Assembly: GCA_014885115.2 (NCBI GenBank)
Contig: WKLE02002440.1
Span: 1-64,000 of the forward strand
DNA from: Asterionellopsis glacialis
Taxonomy: Eukaryota > Bacillariophyta > Plagiogrammaphyceae > Rhaphoneidales > Asterionellopsidaceae
DNA: 64,000 nucleotides
Reading direction: 5' to 3'
The translations under genes and the position numbers were made by a program. Under the pieces are notes generated by a model that was not told where the DNA came from, did no database searches, and saw only the letters and a list, made by a program, of their open reading frames with translations. This document shows, piece after piece, positions 53,101 to 63,904 of the stretch. Each line of letters begins with the position of its first letter. The stretch's first letter is position 1.

Positions 53101-55820
53101 GCACAAAAGCATCTTCAGAGTTGTTGACAACGGCTCCAAGGTAGTAGTAAAGACCTTCGGTAGCCTTAGCGTTCTCGAATACTCCGATAAGTTCCTCAGA
53201 ACCGAGTTCGTCATGGTACTTCTTGGCAACCTCGACGCACACCTGCATGTTCTGGGGACCACGGCTCATCATATCTTTCAAAAGGGCCACACTTTGTTCG
53301 CGATTGAGCTTTCCAAAGTAGCTGACAACGAATTCAGGATTCATCTGGTGGCTATTCTTGAAAACGCGCTTAATATCGGCAATCTCTGTGTAATGCTCAG
53401 CAGCGCGCTGCCACATACCTGCGCGTTCGCAAAGCTTTCCGACGTGAGGGCGATCATAGTGAGTAAGGATTCCTTGCTGCATAATTGCATCGGCTACCTG
53501 GGGTGCTCCTCCAATCAAGTTGATCTCGAGCAACTTTGTCTGCAAGTAAGCATGCTCTTGTTTGTTGTCCTTCAATGCTTCCAAGAGGAAAGCAGTGGTT
53601 TCCTGGACGCGATTGCTGCTCAAAAATGATTCGGCAGTCGCTTGAATATCAATGAGAGGTCCTCCTTCGGCATTGACAAGTCCCTTGGCAAGGTCAAGAG
53701 CACCCTGGGGGTTGTTGAAGAGAAGTTGACTCAACATGCCAGAGTAATCCATCTTAAATCCGACACTGGTAGAGTAAGGGACAATCTTGTCGTACTCTCC
53801 CCTTTGGACGAAGCAATTGATGGCCTTTTCGTGGCATTCAGCACGTAGGTAAACGCTCAAAGCCATACCAGCATCTACAGGCATGATAAGATCTCCAAGT
53901 TGTTCGGAGCATTGAATCTTATCATCTTTCAACCACTTTTCCATGAGTTGCGGGCGTCCCTGCTGGAGCACAGGCTTGGCAAGTTCGATACTCTCCTGTT
54001 CGTTAAGACGACTTGCTTCCAACAAGGTGGAGAAATACTGAAACACAGGTTGGGGCTGACCAGGCTCAGCGGGGATCTGCTGGAAACGAGCAATAGTAGC
54101 AGGGGTACGCAAGGCAGTGCCAGAAGATGCAACAAGCTTGGCAGCTCCGGCGACATCGCGGGAAGCAATAAGACGTTCAAACTCAGCGGCGTACAAGTTT
54201 TCAGCACCAGGCAAATTTAAGCGTCCAGCGACCTTGATAGCAAGGTCATTGTCACGAAGAGTGGAGGTGATGTAAGGAACAAGAGATTGTCCGTTGAGCT
54301 GAATGCGGAATACTTGTCCCTTGCGCACAGTGATACCGAAGATGGCTCCAGTCGATTCCTGGTCGCAGGTGACAAAGACAGTGTCCTGGGTAATCTTGGC
54401 ACGATACATGGTCTTTCCTGAGTGAATATCAAACATGTAGCAATATCCCATCTTAGTCAAGAGGAATGCAATGTCGTCCTTCTTATCCACGACAAGACTG
54501 ACTGGGAAATCAGCAGCGGCATCAGCCGGAACGGGAATAGTGGTGGGTGGAAGACGGAATGGTGCTCCGTTCTTCGGGTCACGTCCGACTTCCATGACAA
54601 AGAGCTTGGGTGGTTCTCCTGGTGGAGATTCAGCTTTCTTTTCGTGGAAGACAAGAACTTGTGCTGCTTCCCGTCCAGGCATCTCGATCTTAGCAAATGA
54701 AGCAGCGTGTCCTTGCAAAGGTTGTGATACTTTCTTTTCAATACTGTAAAGTTGCATGTTTCCATTTACTGCACCACCAGCACCTGCAGAAATACCTCCA
54801 AGGACACACCACTTTCCATCTGGGGAAACCTTGTAGTTGATGATTTGCGTATTGGGTCCTAGCGATTGGTGACGATCAAAGACCTTTGCTGGAGCTCCGG
54901 CTCCCTCAAGAGGCCAATGGTACACGGCGGTAGCAGTAACAAGGGCAAGATTGGTGGGAGATGTCCACTTCCAAAAGACGAGCGGTTCTGGCATATTGTG
55001 TGACTTCACCTTGGCCTTGGCATCAAGATTGAAAATCTGGAGGGTGGTTCCGGATCGGAGAGCGAGGATACTTTGAGAAGGATTCATAATAGCAGCCTCT
55101 GCTTGGATCGGACGACGAGTTACTTGTGCACCGTTTTGAAGGTCGACCAATGTAACTTGGCTTGGTTCAACGCATACAATCCACTTGTCGGATTCCATTG
55201 TTGTTAAGCCATGCTTGATCGATGCCTCGGGCACGCCAATTTGTTGGAGCTATTTTTAAAAATGACAAGAGACGAAATCATTTGAGATGCAAATAATATC
55301 CAAGATTAAAATATTTCAAAAAAAGAAGTTCAAGAAGGTAATAATTGAGTATATGGGGTGATCCGGTTTATCCTTTCTTAACTGGTATAGTTCGCTGCAT
55401 TAGAACTCGTGCATGGTCTATTCTCATGGCAGCAACAAATCATGGAATCTTGGCATCGCTGCTTGGACGACAAAAAGTCGACCCAGTGCAATTTTATTTT
55501 GAGACTCTCAAGAAGTATAGATACCAACTTAAACATGTCGATCTATGATATGTCCCACAGAATCCTTTGCGGTGACATTGTAGTCAAGGCGACCCATAGG
55601 TCGTAGATAATCGCGGAAGCACATGGAGCTCCATGGCACGCAAGCATAAAATCTTTTCCCTACCAGCAATCTGAGATCCTACGTGAAAATTACGTGGATG
55701 TAGTACTCAAGTCTACTGCCATGGAGGGCAGCCGAAAGCACTATAATCATCACCCGTAGCAACAAAGACGAAAAAACTTACGTTGAGCGCCTCCTGAAAA
55801 ACAATCGGAACAGCCGCCAT
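50114..55820 (-). CDS. CLTC: Clathrin heavy chain
   Basis: Exon 1 (55820-55782) encodes MAAVPIVFQEALN and exon 2 (55249-50114) continues LQQIGVPEASIKHGLTTMESDKW, joined across a 532-nt phase-0 intron, the longest in the window. The protein is 1724 residues, close to the 1675 of human clathrin heavy chain. An N-terminal seven-blade propeller (residues 1-330) binds adaptors; its blades include WIVCVEPSQVTLVDL and VFHEKKAESPPGEPP. A long alpha-solenoid of clathrin heavy-chain repeats follows, with motifs such as CERAGMWQRAAEHYTE and AFMAYKKGAGECDEELI. A Met/Pro/Gly-rich tail (PGMMPNGGGMPMPQQPGY) extends past the trimerisation region. Three chains form the triskelion that coats vesicles at the plasma membrane, TGN and endosomes. 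Confidence 0.97.
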
Positions 55821-56547
55821 TTTCTTTTCGATTATAAACACCTATAAATTCAATGTGAGGTGATGGAAACTGTTGTTGGCAAACGCAAAAGATCAGCAAA
55901 GGTGGGCTACTTTGCTTTCAACTTCCTCGTTTGTCTTGGTGAGTCTCTTTTTTATTTTACTTTTTCGCGTTGAGAATGCCCGGAGGGTTGCGGCAGGTCT
56001 TCAAAACCAAAACAAAGATCCACGTAGAATTGCATAGAAGATTACGGATCACGAAGCAATGCCAGATCGCCAGATGACCCGAACTCCAACTCTAATTAGA
56101 ATAACTCGGTGGGAGTTGATTCATACAACTTCGTCATAATATGTGCATCCTTAAGTAAATTAATAACAAAAATTATCGCACGCTTGCGGTTTGACCGTTG
56201 AGCAAAAAATCCTTCATCCACGATTCATACAGCCAAAGGAGTGCCAGATAAGGGGAGAGATAAATATCACGATTGATTGGATTCATTCGATTCTGATGAT
56301 ATCACACATCATGCACATTGCTTGCGCAACAAACATGAAACACAGACAGACTTTGAACCACAGAATCCTGTGATATTTGGGTGCAGAGTGGAGTGTGGAG
56401 CAGATGAAAGTGATGTTTCTGTTGGATGTGTTCTTTCAAAGAAAAGGACAAACAACCGAACAAATACAACAATAACTCACAAGAGCCACCTTACTTGCAG
56501 GGAACACCTTGGGCAACCAGTCTATCTCGTCCTCGATTAGTTTAGTG
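55821..56547. other. Divergent promoter region
   Basis: Upstream of both the clathrin and Era genes. No open frame with protein character; an AT-rich left part and no clear motif cluster. Confidence 0.55.
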
Positions 56548-57861
56548 ATGGCATTATTTAATCTTCGTCGAAATCTATGTTTGTGCCTGTTGGTTACCCG
56601 AATGTGCGTGACGGAGTCTTTTACTCCAAACACACATCGGTGGAACAGAAACGCATTAAAAGTGCTCACAGCAGCCACCAAGGAACAGGAAAATATCAGC
56701 GAAAATGAGGAAAATCTTATTCAATCCTTGGAAGACCAATTTATGTATGAGGGGCGTCTCCCGGCACAAAATGCTGAGTTTCGGTGTGGATTTGTAAGTA
56801 TTGTGGGTGCTCCCAACATGGGTAAATCAACTCTTATGAATGCATTGGTACAAGAAGATTTGTGTGTTGCCACCAGACGGCCACAAACAACAAGACATGC
56901 TATTTTGGGTGTCGTCACGACTGATAATTGTCAACTGTGCTTAGTCGATACACCGGGTGTTATCGAAAATCCAGCTTATAAGCTACAGGAAGGAATGATG
57001 GAAGCAGTCATGGGGGCATTTCATGATGCAGATGTACTCTTGGTAGTGACAGATTTATTTAGTACTCCCATTCCGGATGATGACTTATTTACGAAAGTAC
57101 AAGCTAGTCGGAAACCAATTATTGTTGTAATCAACAAGGTTGATTTGACAGAAAAGGTAAATCCAGATTCAGAAGAAAACCAAGAGGATGGACGGACTGT
57201 CACAATTCCAGACGCCATTGCTAAATGGAGGTCCCTCCTACCGAATGCCATGGCAATTCTACCACTGTCCGCAGCCGATGGACCCAATAATGCTGGTGTG
57301 GTGGCATTGCGTAATATTTTGTTGGGTGGACAAGCAGATGATGATGAGATTGATATCGACCAAGATGTACCGGCAGCTTTACGAAATCTAGGGAGACCAG
57401 TACCAGGAATGTTTCGAACAGGTGAAAGAACAATTGAAAACGAAGAAGCTCGTGCTCTGTTGCCCCTGGGTCCACCTCTATACAGTGAGGACACATTAAC
57501 GGACCGACCAGAACGTTTCTTTGCATCCGAGATGATTAGGGCTTCGCTCTTCCGTACACTGAAGAAAGAAGTACCGTATTGCTGTGAAGTTCGTATTGAA
57601 GCATTCAAGGAACCAAAAGCACAAGATAAAAAGCAAGTGATTCGTATGAAAGCACTTGTATTGGTAGAACGCGAGTCGCAAAAGGGAATCGTTGTGGGCA
57701 AGGGTGGAGAACAAATCAAGAAGGTTGGAATAGATGCTAGAAAGCATCTGCAGGACTTTTTTCAAACTCAAGTCATGTTGGAGCTCAACGTCAAAGTGGA
57801 CAAGGATTGGAGAAAGAACGAAAAAAGATTAAAGGAGTATGGCTACTTGAAGCCAAAATAA
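56548..57861 (+). CDS. Era-family GTPase, organelle-directed
   Basis: The first ATG is at 56548 (the longer frame starts with TTG), giving 437 residues. A signal-like stretch MALFNLRRNLCLCLLVTRMCVTESFTP, with the aromatic cleavage motif, points to the plastid. G1 is GAPNMGKST (87-95), G2 RPQTTRHAIL, G3 DTPG, and G4 NKVD. An inserted acidic loop (DDDEIDIDQDVPA) and a Pro-rich stretch separate the GTPase part from the C-terminal KH domain, whose GxxG loop is VGKGGEQIKK. Era proteins bind the 3' end of small-subunit rRNA and help assemble 30S-type ribosomes, here presumably the plastid ribosome. The protein is longer than bacterial Era (about 300) because of the presequence and insert. Confidence 0.92.
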   Translation: MALFNLRRNLCLCLLVTRMCVTESFTPNTHRWNRNALKVLTAATKEQENISENEENLIQSLEDQFMYEGRLPAQNAEFRCGFVSIVGAPNMGKSTLMNALVQEDLCVATRRPQTTRHAILGVVTTDNCQLCLVDTPGVIENPAYKLQEGMMEAVMGAFHDADVLLVVTDLFSTPIPDDDLFTKVQASRKPIIVVINKVDLTEKVNPDSEENQEDGRTVTIPDAIAKWRSLLPNAMAILPLSAADGPNNAGVVALRNILLGGQADDDEIDIDQDVPAALRNLGRPVPGMFRTGERTIENEEARALLPLGPPLYSEDTLTDRPERFFASEMIRASLFRTLKKEVPYCCEVRIEAFKEPKAQDKKQVIRMKALVLVERESQKGIVVGKGGEQIKKVGIDARKHLQDFFQTQVMLELNVKVDKDWRKNEKRLKEYGYLKPK

Positions 57862-58001
57862 ACGCAAAATATATATGGTTGTGACGCATCAAAGCTATCT
57901 AAAATTCATATTCAAATTTACTAGACTTTTCACGCTGCTGAAAAGGTGTATGGCTTTTTACGGTGCCTATACACAATTCTGGTTTCAAACATCCATTTAC
58001 T

Positions 58002-59315
58002 TCATGGAGGGTCATTTTTGATCCCCTTAGACGAACTGACTAGTTGTCGATCAGTTACGTTGATAGATTTAGCTTCAATTCTTGCCAAAGCATGTTTGCG
58101 AGCCTTGGAGTACATATTTTCGAAGCCTGAATGTTCCAGTCGGGATAAAGGGGTGTACATGTCCGCATACTCGCGGCCCATAATTTTTTTGGCGTGTTCC
58201 CTGACAATAGCAGCCAAAATAAGATCTTCATTCCAGTCCCTTGATGATGTCAATAAAATATATGAATTGTGAAAATAGCAAATAAACTTCCAAGTTGACT
58301 TGACATGACCATCGAAAACGAATCGAGCGACCCAGCCGTGCACCAAAGCGAGTTGACAATTCATTATTGACTTTTCAAAGCCTTTCAAAAAATCTTCCAA
58401 AATCATATTTTGACAAAACCCTCCAAAGTAGAATTCAGTCACAGTTTGAAGGAAACGCATCCATGCGCTCCAAGCCCTAACTTTGTCATGATTGAGAAAC
58501 CGAATCAATCGCTTTTCGTCAAATACAACATTTCGTGTCTCCAGTGGATTTTGCAAAAATATCCATTCTGGCTCCTGCTTGCTGAACTGTAAAACATAGT
58601 CACGAGGAGTTCCTCGCCCACGAATGAAGGCGGTACAAAACCTATCTATAAAAAAGCTTGTCCCTAATGGACCACCTTGCTGACTTTCATCGTCAATTAT
58701 TTTTCTGTACCGTTGCGTGTCCAGCTCGATGCATGACAACACTGCTTCGTGGAGATCATGCTTCTTGAAGGCTGATTTATACACATATTTAGAATATTTC
58801 CAAGCATCCGGCATATTTTTGATTTGAAGACAGCTATCAAGAAATCCCTTCCCAACTGCATTACCAATGTGTTTGGTCAATTTTGCAGCTTCTTTGTCTA
58901 CGCCTTTGACAGGCAAACACCAATTCTTGTGGGGAGGAAAACTCGAATCCCTGGTCTTGCTAAGGAGGTTCCCTTTCCAGGACATTTGTTGGCACTTTTT
59001 GGAACAGTAAAGTCTCAAATTGCAACGCTTACAGCAATAGAGCTTCTTCGTTATTCGAGTGTCTTGCAGGCATACAATACAAACAACATTATAGATTAAT
59101 TTGGGCCCAAAACCCTTTTTGAAGGTATAATTTTTGTCACCATCATGGTTGTCATCATCATTGTTGTTGTCCAGTTGTAGATTTCTTAATTTATCATCGA
59201 CAATGGCAGTGCTAGTGTCAGGGAGAGGAGTTGTGGCGGCGGCAGTGTCATCTTGACCGCTAATCTTTTTCTTTTTTTTGTTGTTCTTCCTTTTGTTACT
59301 TGTTTTTTTACCCAT
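58002..59315 (-). CDS. MYND-type zinc-finger protein
   Basis: A single exon of 437 residues from ATG 59315; the frame upstream lacks an ATG. A strongly basic N terminus (KKTSNKRKNNKKKKK) is a likely nuclear localisation signal, followed by an acidic linker. A MYND-like finger then lies at roughly 80-135: CIVCLQDT, YCCKRCNLRLYCSKKCQQMSWK, and HKNWC, a C4-C4-like set with the YCS..CQ...W hallmark. The remaining 300 residues are alpha-helical with conserved Trp and Phe (DKVRAWSAWMRFLQTV, LVHGWVARFVFDGHVKSTW) and no recognised catalytic motif. MYND fingers bind proline-rich peptides, often in chromatin regulators. The specific role is unknown. Confidence 0.85.
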   Translation of the reverse strand: MGKKTSNKRKNNKKKKKISGQDDTAAATTPLPDTSTAIVDDKLRNLQLDNNNDDDNHDGDKNYTFKKGFGPKLIYNVVCIVCLQDTRITKKLYCCKRCNLRLYCSKKCQQMSWKGNLLSKTRDSSFPPHKNWCLPVKGVDKEAAKLTKHIGNAVGKGFLDSCLQIKNMPDAWKYSKYVYKSAFKKHDLHEAVLSCIELDTQRYRKIIDDESQQGGPLGTSFFIDRFCTAFIRGRGTPRDYVLQFSKQEPEWIFLQNPLETRNVVFDEKRLIRFLNHDKVRAWSAWMRFLQTVTEFYFGGFCQNMILEDFLKGFEKSIMNCQLALVHGWVARFVFDGHVKSTWKFICYFHNSYILLTSSRDWNEDLILAAIVREHAKKIMGREYADMYTPLSRLEHSGFENMYSKARKHALARIEAKSINVTDRQLVSSSKGIKNDPP

Positions 59316-60915
59316 GGTGTTTGTTCTAAAAATAATCTGCGATAAAGAACACTTGCGATGACTAATTACTAACTGGTTCAAACATCAATCCCCCAGGTTA
59401 TACCCCCTAAACGAAACCTGCTGGAATGGTATTCTGGTTTCGGTGGCAGTGCGGCCGGGTTTGTAAATAAATGGTAAATATTTATTAATAAGACCTCTCA
59501 CTCTATAGAGAGTCCTCAAGTCCTTTCTAATCTACCAGTAGAGGCAGTCGTGTTTTCGTGCACCTGGTATCATCGAAAGCAATCATGCACACATGAGACG
59601 TCCTACACAGTCGTCAGTAGGTACAAGGACCTTAGCTGCCAGTCAGCACAATGGGTTTAGGCAGGAACTGCTTCGCCGGCGGATCACCGACAATCCCCAG
59701 AAGTGGCGCAAAATGAAGCTACAGTATCCTAACCCAAATTATATCCTTACCCCTAATTATATCCTCAACCCTAGACTAACCCTAGATAAACCCTAACCCT
59801 AGATAAACCCTAACCCTAGATAAACCCTAACCCTAGCCTAACCCTAACCCTAGCCTAACCCTAACCCTAGCCTAACCCTAACCCTAGCCTAACCCTAACC
59901 CTAGCCTAACCCTAACCCCAATCAGGTACTGGTGCCAGGTACATGGTAAACGTTTATGTGTACCTGTAGTTCTTAACAGGTACTACAATCTGCGTTACGT
60001 ATTCTAGTAAGTACAGGCAATCAGTAGGTCCGACGCTTTTAACTGTTTAGACGGTACTTGCTTCTACCAGAACCAAATATCTGTTAGGGTCTAAAGAATA
60101 TTTTCATGCATAGGACAAAGGCAGGAATAATGAAATCAATTATGATGATCAGATAGAAAGTAGTGTAGACCGCCGATACCAGGTGCAGCTTCTTGGTGGT
60201 ACATATATTGCAACTACCAGGTACAGTACCGGTACCAAGTACCCTATCCGATTACTCTGCTACTACTATCAAAAATATTTTTGTTCTGTTCACGGAAACA
60301 CGGTCGGTTCCAAATAATAATACATATATTGTTGAATAGATAATATTCATGAAGGTTGTACCTGTATTCGAGAGGTAGAAAGTACTGTACGAGGTATTAT
60401 GGAAGCCTACATCCATCGGTTCTTTGTTGTCACGCGGCAGCGGCAGGAAGCCACTGAATTGCTGACCAGTATCATAAATAATACTCCTATTATCTAAGCA
60501 AAAATATATTTCACATAAGAATACGATCAAAGTCGTACCGTAGAGGATGTGAAGAATACAACAAATAACAAAAGTGTCAAATATGCCGGCCGTAGCGCCA
60601 GCCAGAATCATGATTTTTTTCACTTGTGTGTCGGCCTGCCTGCTTGAAAGCAACTCTGGTTGTCACGGGCCAACATTAGGAAACTTTGTTGATAGTTCAT
60701 AGATAGCGTACGAGTACCGGTAGTCCTGGGGGTGTCTGTTATCCTCCGGTGGAACACAGCTTTCAGCTTGATTACAAAACAGCCACAGTTCTGCAAATCA
60801 AAAGCAGCGTCTATGCAATCTCCAAACGTCAAGTGAAGAATAAGAAGCACCTCTACCTACCGGTATATAAATATAATTGACAATCGTGGCGACACACAAA
60901 CAGGATAACAAGACA
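59316..60915. other. Intergenic region with telomeric array and palindromes
   Basis: Besides the telomeric array at 59726-59919, this stretch holds TACCAGGTA-type motifs near 59925, 59938, 60178, 60218 and 60715, a CTATAGAGAG motif near 59503, and a TATATAAATATAAT tract near 60862, 50 bp before the next ATG. A hydrophobic open frame at 60252-60611 on the minus strand is unsupported. Confidence 0.6.
59726..59919. repeat. Interstitial telomeric-type (CCCTAA) array with 17-bp units
   Basis: The array begins with degenerate CCTAACCC and CCCCTAA pieces and then becomes regular. Two complete units of CCCTAACCCTAGATAAA are followed by five units of CCCTAACCCTAGCCTAA, each 17 bp (two telomeric hexamers and a 5-base remainder). 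It ends abruptly at CCCCAATCAGG. The G-rich TTAGGG strand is the minus strand. Confidence 0.9.
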
Positions 60916-62889
60916 ATGGCAAGTCACCCTTATGCGACCGGACCTGTGAGACAGGCCGGTAGGAGGACGTTGGATGTACGTCGATCTCAATCTTATCGAA
61001 CCGCGACACAGTTGAATAAAACACTGTCAACTACACAGCCCATTACGAAATATTATGCATTGAATCACCAATTATTGTCAGCCTTTGATACATTGTTTTC
61101 AACAGAAATGCATCAAGTAGCATATGCCATAGGGATGCAATTCGTTGAAACGGCCTTGTTGGAAATCCCCAAGCATGGATACTTTTATTCACCTCGTCAT
61201 GAAAAGGATAGGACACAAAGTTCAAATGAAGCACTTCGGGTCACAGAACTGTTAGAGAATATTTTGAATGAAGAAACAAATGAAATCAAGAAAAGGGCCC
61301 AGCAGGAAGAACGGGATCGTCTTTCAAAATTACAAAAACTGGCCCTAGAACAGCAAGCAGCGACAACAACAGGAGGAACACCAGATACAGCCTTGAGAAA
61401 AAAATACGAAGCACAACGTAGTTCTATTGAAGAAGAATTCAGAACACAAAAACAGAAACGTGGGCAAACGTCAGCAGATAGTCCATGGGATCAAGACTTT
61501 TTAGCTTGTTGTGGTAATGATTTCTTCGATATTACACAATTTTTGACATCGACGAAAGTTAAGGAAAGGGATGCGACCAGAAATCAGAAAACTGAAGCAA
61601 AGAACAGTAATTTCAAGTCGAGCTTTCACTATTATGAAATGGACTTTGTAGATCAAGGTGGATATGGAAGTGATCAACAAGCAGAAGAACGAGAAAAGTT
61701 GGATATGGAACGGGCTTTATTTTTGAGTGGATTAACTAATACATCATTTAATAGCGCATCGTTTGTATCGGATGGTTCTGTGGGCATGACACAATTGAAT
61801 CGATCTCAAACATCTCCTGCTGAAATGACAGGACGGCAACACAATCTATCAAAAAGCATCGTTGACCAACAACTTGTCAATATGCAATCTTTGACAGCAA
61901 CGTATTACGATCAATTTATAACATTACTGAATACATCTCTAGTGAGCATAACTCGTGTTGAAACCTATCAAGGTCGTCTTGCGGGAAGTATCAATGGGTG
62001 TACTGTCATTGCCCCTTTATTATGTATCCACCACTTTTACAGTCAGGATGATGGAGATGCGGATGAGCATGGCTTGCCAAGCCAAACTATTATGGCTGTA
62101 ATTGATGAAGAAACACCAGCCATTTTACCAGAAGTTCGCAACAAATTGGGATTGGCGAAAGATGCACTTATCATACCCTCTGATGTTCATGATTATTTGA
62201 TTGATCGACAAATTTTAATACAATCTCAATTTGTTACATGTGCCGGTGGTAACATTTTGGATGATGATCATTTAGATACCTTTATTTCTGCTTTCACTGG
62301 TGATGCTTCTAGCAGCAAGGGTGGGAAGCATCGGAAAATTGCAGCAACGTTTTTCTTTTTAGAACACGTTGTGGCAATTCTTCGATTAAAACGAAGAAAT
62401 AACCTGGGTGACGTAGAATACTGGTACGATTTTATTGATTCCTTACCTCACAATGAAACATTAGGAGGATTGGAGGATACTGGTAATAGCGCTGGAAACA
62501 ATGCGATGAATTTGAGTCCTGCAGATGGTGCTGATTTCCCTAATGATCGCTTCGATGTTAAAAATGAAGATATAGATAATCAATTGTATCCGACTTTGGA
62601 GGAGGATAATGTTAATGGTTACTCATCGATGGCGTCATCTGAATGGAATAATAATTCTACTGGTACATTGGGTTTTGAAACGAATCTTACAGAAGATTCG
62701 TATATCCCGAATGCAGCTCGAATTCGATGTGTGGGCAGGGAAAATTTAAAGTTTTTTCTGAAATGGTACGCATGTTCCAAATTCAGTGAGGAGAATCAAG
62801 CCTACATCAGTACCTACCCATGGGATGATATGAAAATTGATTTCGATCCACGTGTGTTCCAAGCTTTTGTATGGACCTCAGCCAGTTGA
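60916..62889 (+). CDS. Conserved protein of unknown function, peptidase-like candidate
   Basis: ATG 60916 gives 657 residues; the longer frame begins with TTG. An N-terminal helical part (residues 50-160) is rich in Gln/Glu coiled coil (EIKKRAQQEERDRLSKLQK). A Ser/Asp-rich linker leads to a structured core from about 300: INGCTVIAPLLCIHHFYSQ, IMAVIDEETPAILPEVRNKL, FFFLEHVVAILRL and VEYWYDFIDSLP. The order Cys (in NGCT), His (in LEHV) and Asp (in WYDFIDS) could be a thiol-peptidase triad, and the Y-D-F-I-D-S-L-P segment resembles ubiquitin-like protease cores. This is inference from pattern only. A second linker and a Trp-rich C terminus (FFLKWYACSKFSEENQ) follow. No known family is assigned. 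Confidence 0.75.
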   Translation: MASHPYATGPVRQAGRRTLDVRRSQSYRTATQLNKTLSTTQPITKYYALNHQLLSAFDTLFSTEMHQVAYAIGMQFVETALLEIPKHGYFYSPRHEKDRTQSSNEALRVTELLENILNEETNEIKKRAQQEERDRLSKLQKLALEQQAATTTGGTPDTALRKKYEAQRSSIEEEFRTQKQKRGQTSADSPWDQDFLACCGNDFFDITQFLTSTKVKERDATRNQKTEAKNSNFKSSFHYYEMDFVDQGGYGSDQQAEEREKLDMERALFLSGLTNTSFNSASFVSDGSVGMTQLNRSQTSPAEMTGRQHNLSKSIVDQQLVNMQSLTATYYDQFITLLNTSLVSITRVETYQGRLAGSINGCTVIAPLLCIHHFYSQDDGDADEHGLPSQTIMAVIDEETPAILPEVRNKLGLAKDALIIPSDVHDYLIDRQILIQSQFVTCAGGNILDDDHLDTFISAFTGDASSSKGGKHRKIAATFFFLEHVVAILRLKRRNNLGDVEYWYDFIDSLPHNETLGGLEDTGNSAGNNAMNLSPADGADFPNDRFDVKNEDIDNQLYPTLEEDNVNGYSSMASSEWNNNSTGTLGFETNLTEDSYIPNAARIRCVGRENLKFFLKWYACSKFSEENQAYISTYPWDDMKIDFDPRVFQAFVWTSAS

Positions 62890-63103
62890 TAAATTAATTA
62901 CTCTTTAATAATTGAGGGTGTCCTAGTGTATCCGTATTGAATAAAATTCATTTTAAAAACTTAGTTCGTTTTGAATCTTTACTTTATATGTTGTTGGCGC
63001 AGTTGTCGAGGGATTACGCTAACCCATAAGACTTTCTCCCCCTGCCTACAGTATGTAGTTTGAGTGTGGTGTAATTAGTTTGCATATTTATTATTAGAAG
63101 TAT

Positions 63104-63904
63104 TTATTCCACTTGCATCATTTCTTGCTGCGGTGGTGGTGATACAATGTTGGAATTCCCGTCAATTCCAACAGCTGGCGAAGATGCAGCTGGAGCTGCT
63201 TTAATACCATCCTCTTCCTCCATCATATTTACATCACTTTGTTCTTTTTGCTGTTGTTCTTGTTCTTGTTGTGCTTGTTCTTGACTCCAAGTAATGGGGA
63301 ATCGTGTAACACGGGGTTTGTCCGCCAGAATAGTTCGCACAACTTGATCGAGAGGTAGTGGGTCTGGCAACGGTCCTTGTTCTGGATCGTAGTTGGGAAT
63401 TTCATTATTTACATAGTATCCGATGCGTACAAATTCTTGTTCTCGATATGAACATGTTACCAGGACTACAGTGACCCCTATCAATGAGTCCTTGGGTATC
63501 AATTCAGGATTTGCAGCATCCGCTTGAAGTACAAACTTATTCAACCCCACAGGAACAGGACCAACCATGACTTCATCCAACACTTGATCATGATCTGACG
63601 ATTCTGCTGACCCAACATACAAGACCTTCCATTCTAAATCATCTTCTAATTCTTGTAAACATTCAAATGTAATTTCAAACTGAAAAGGATTTGTAAATTT
63701 TGTGGGATTGTCTAGAGCGACCTGTGAAACAAAGTTTGACAACGAAATAGAGTGAAAAAACAGAATTTACATGAGTTTTAGTGTGACATGGCTGATCCTC
63801 TCAGAGGGAGAGAACAGTTTCCAAGAGTCGACGCATTTCCCGGGTCTGAATCTCCAACGGTCACCTGCCGTACTTACCACATTGCATACGTTTACGAGCG
63901 CCAT
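63104..63904 (-). CDS. ASF1: Histone chaperone ASF1
   Basis: Exon 1 (63904-63878, MALVNVCNV) and exon 2 (63721-63104) are joined across a 156-nt phase-0 intron, giving 214 residues. Exon 2 reads VALDNPTKFTNPFQFEITFEC, LEWKVLYVGSAESSDHDQVLD, VGPVPVGLNKFVLQADAANP, VTVVLVTCSYREQEFVRIGYYVNNE and LADKPRVTRFPITW, matching the full ASF1 immunoglobulin-like core. The residues that bind histone H3-H4 lie in this core. A Gln/Glu-rich acidic tail (EQAQQEQEQQQKEQ) and a short Ala/Pro/Val end replace the acidic tail of yeast Asf1. The protein works in nucleosome assembly and replication-coupled chromatin. Upstream of 63904, the last 96 bp hold no further gene. Confidence 0.97.

Noticed and set aside
60252..60611. 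Hydrophobic minus-strand frame of about 120 codons near the telomeric array
   Set aside because: No family likeness, AT-rich composition of the local spacer, and a longer frame that begins only with TTG. Could be real but is unsupported.
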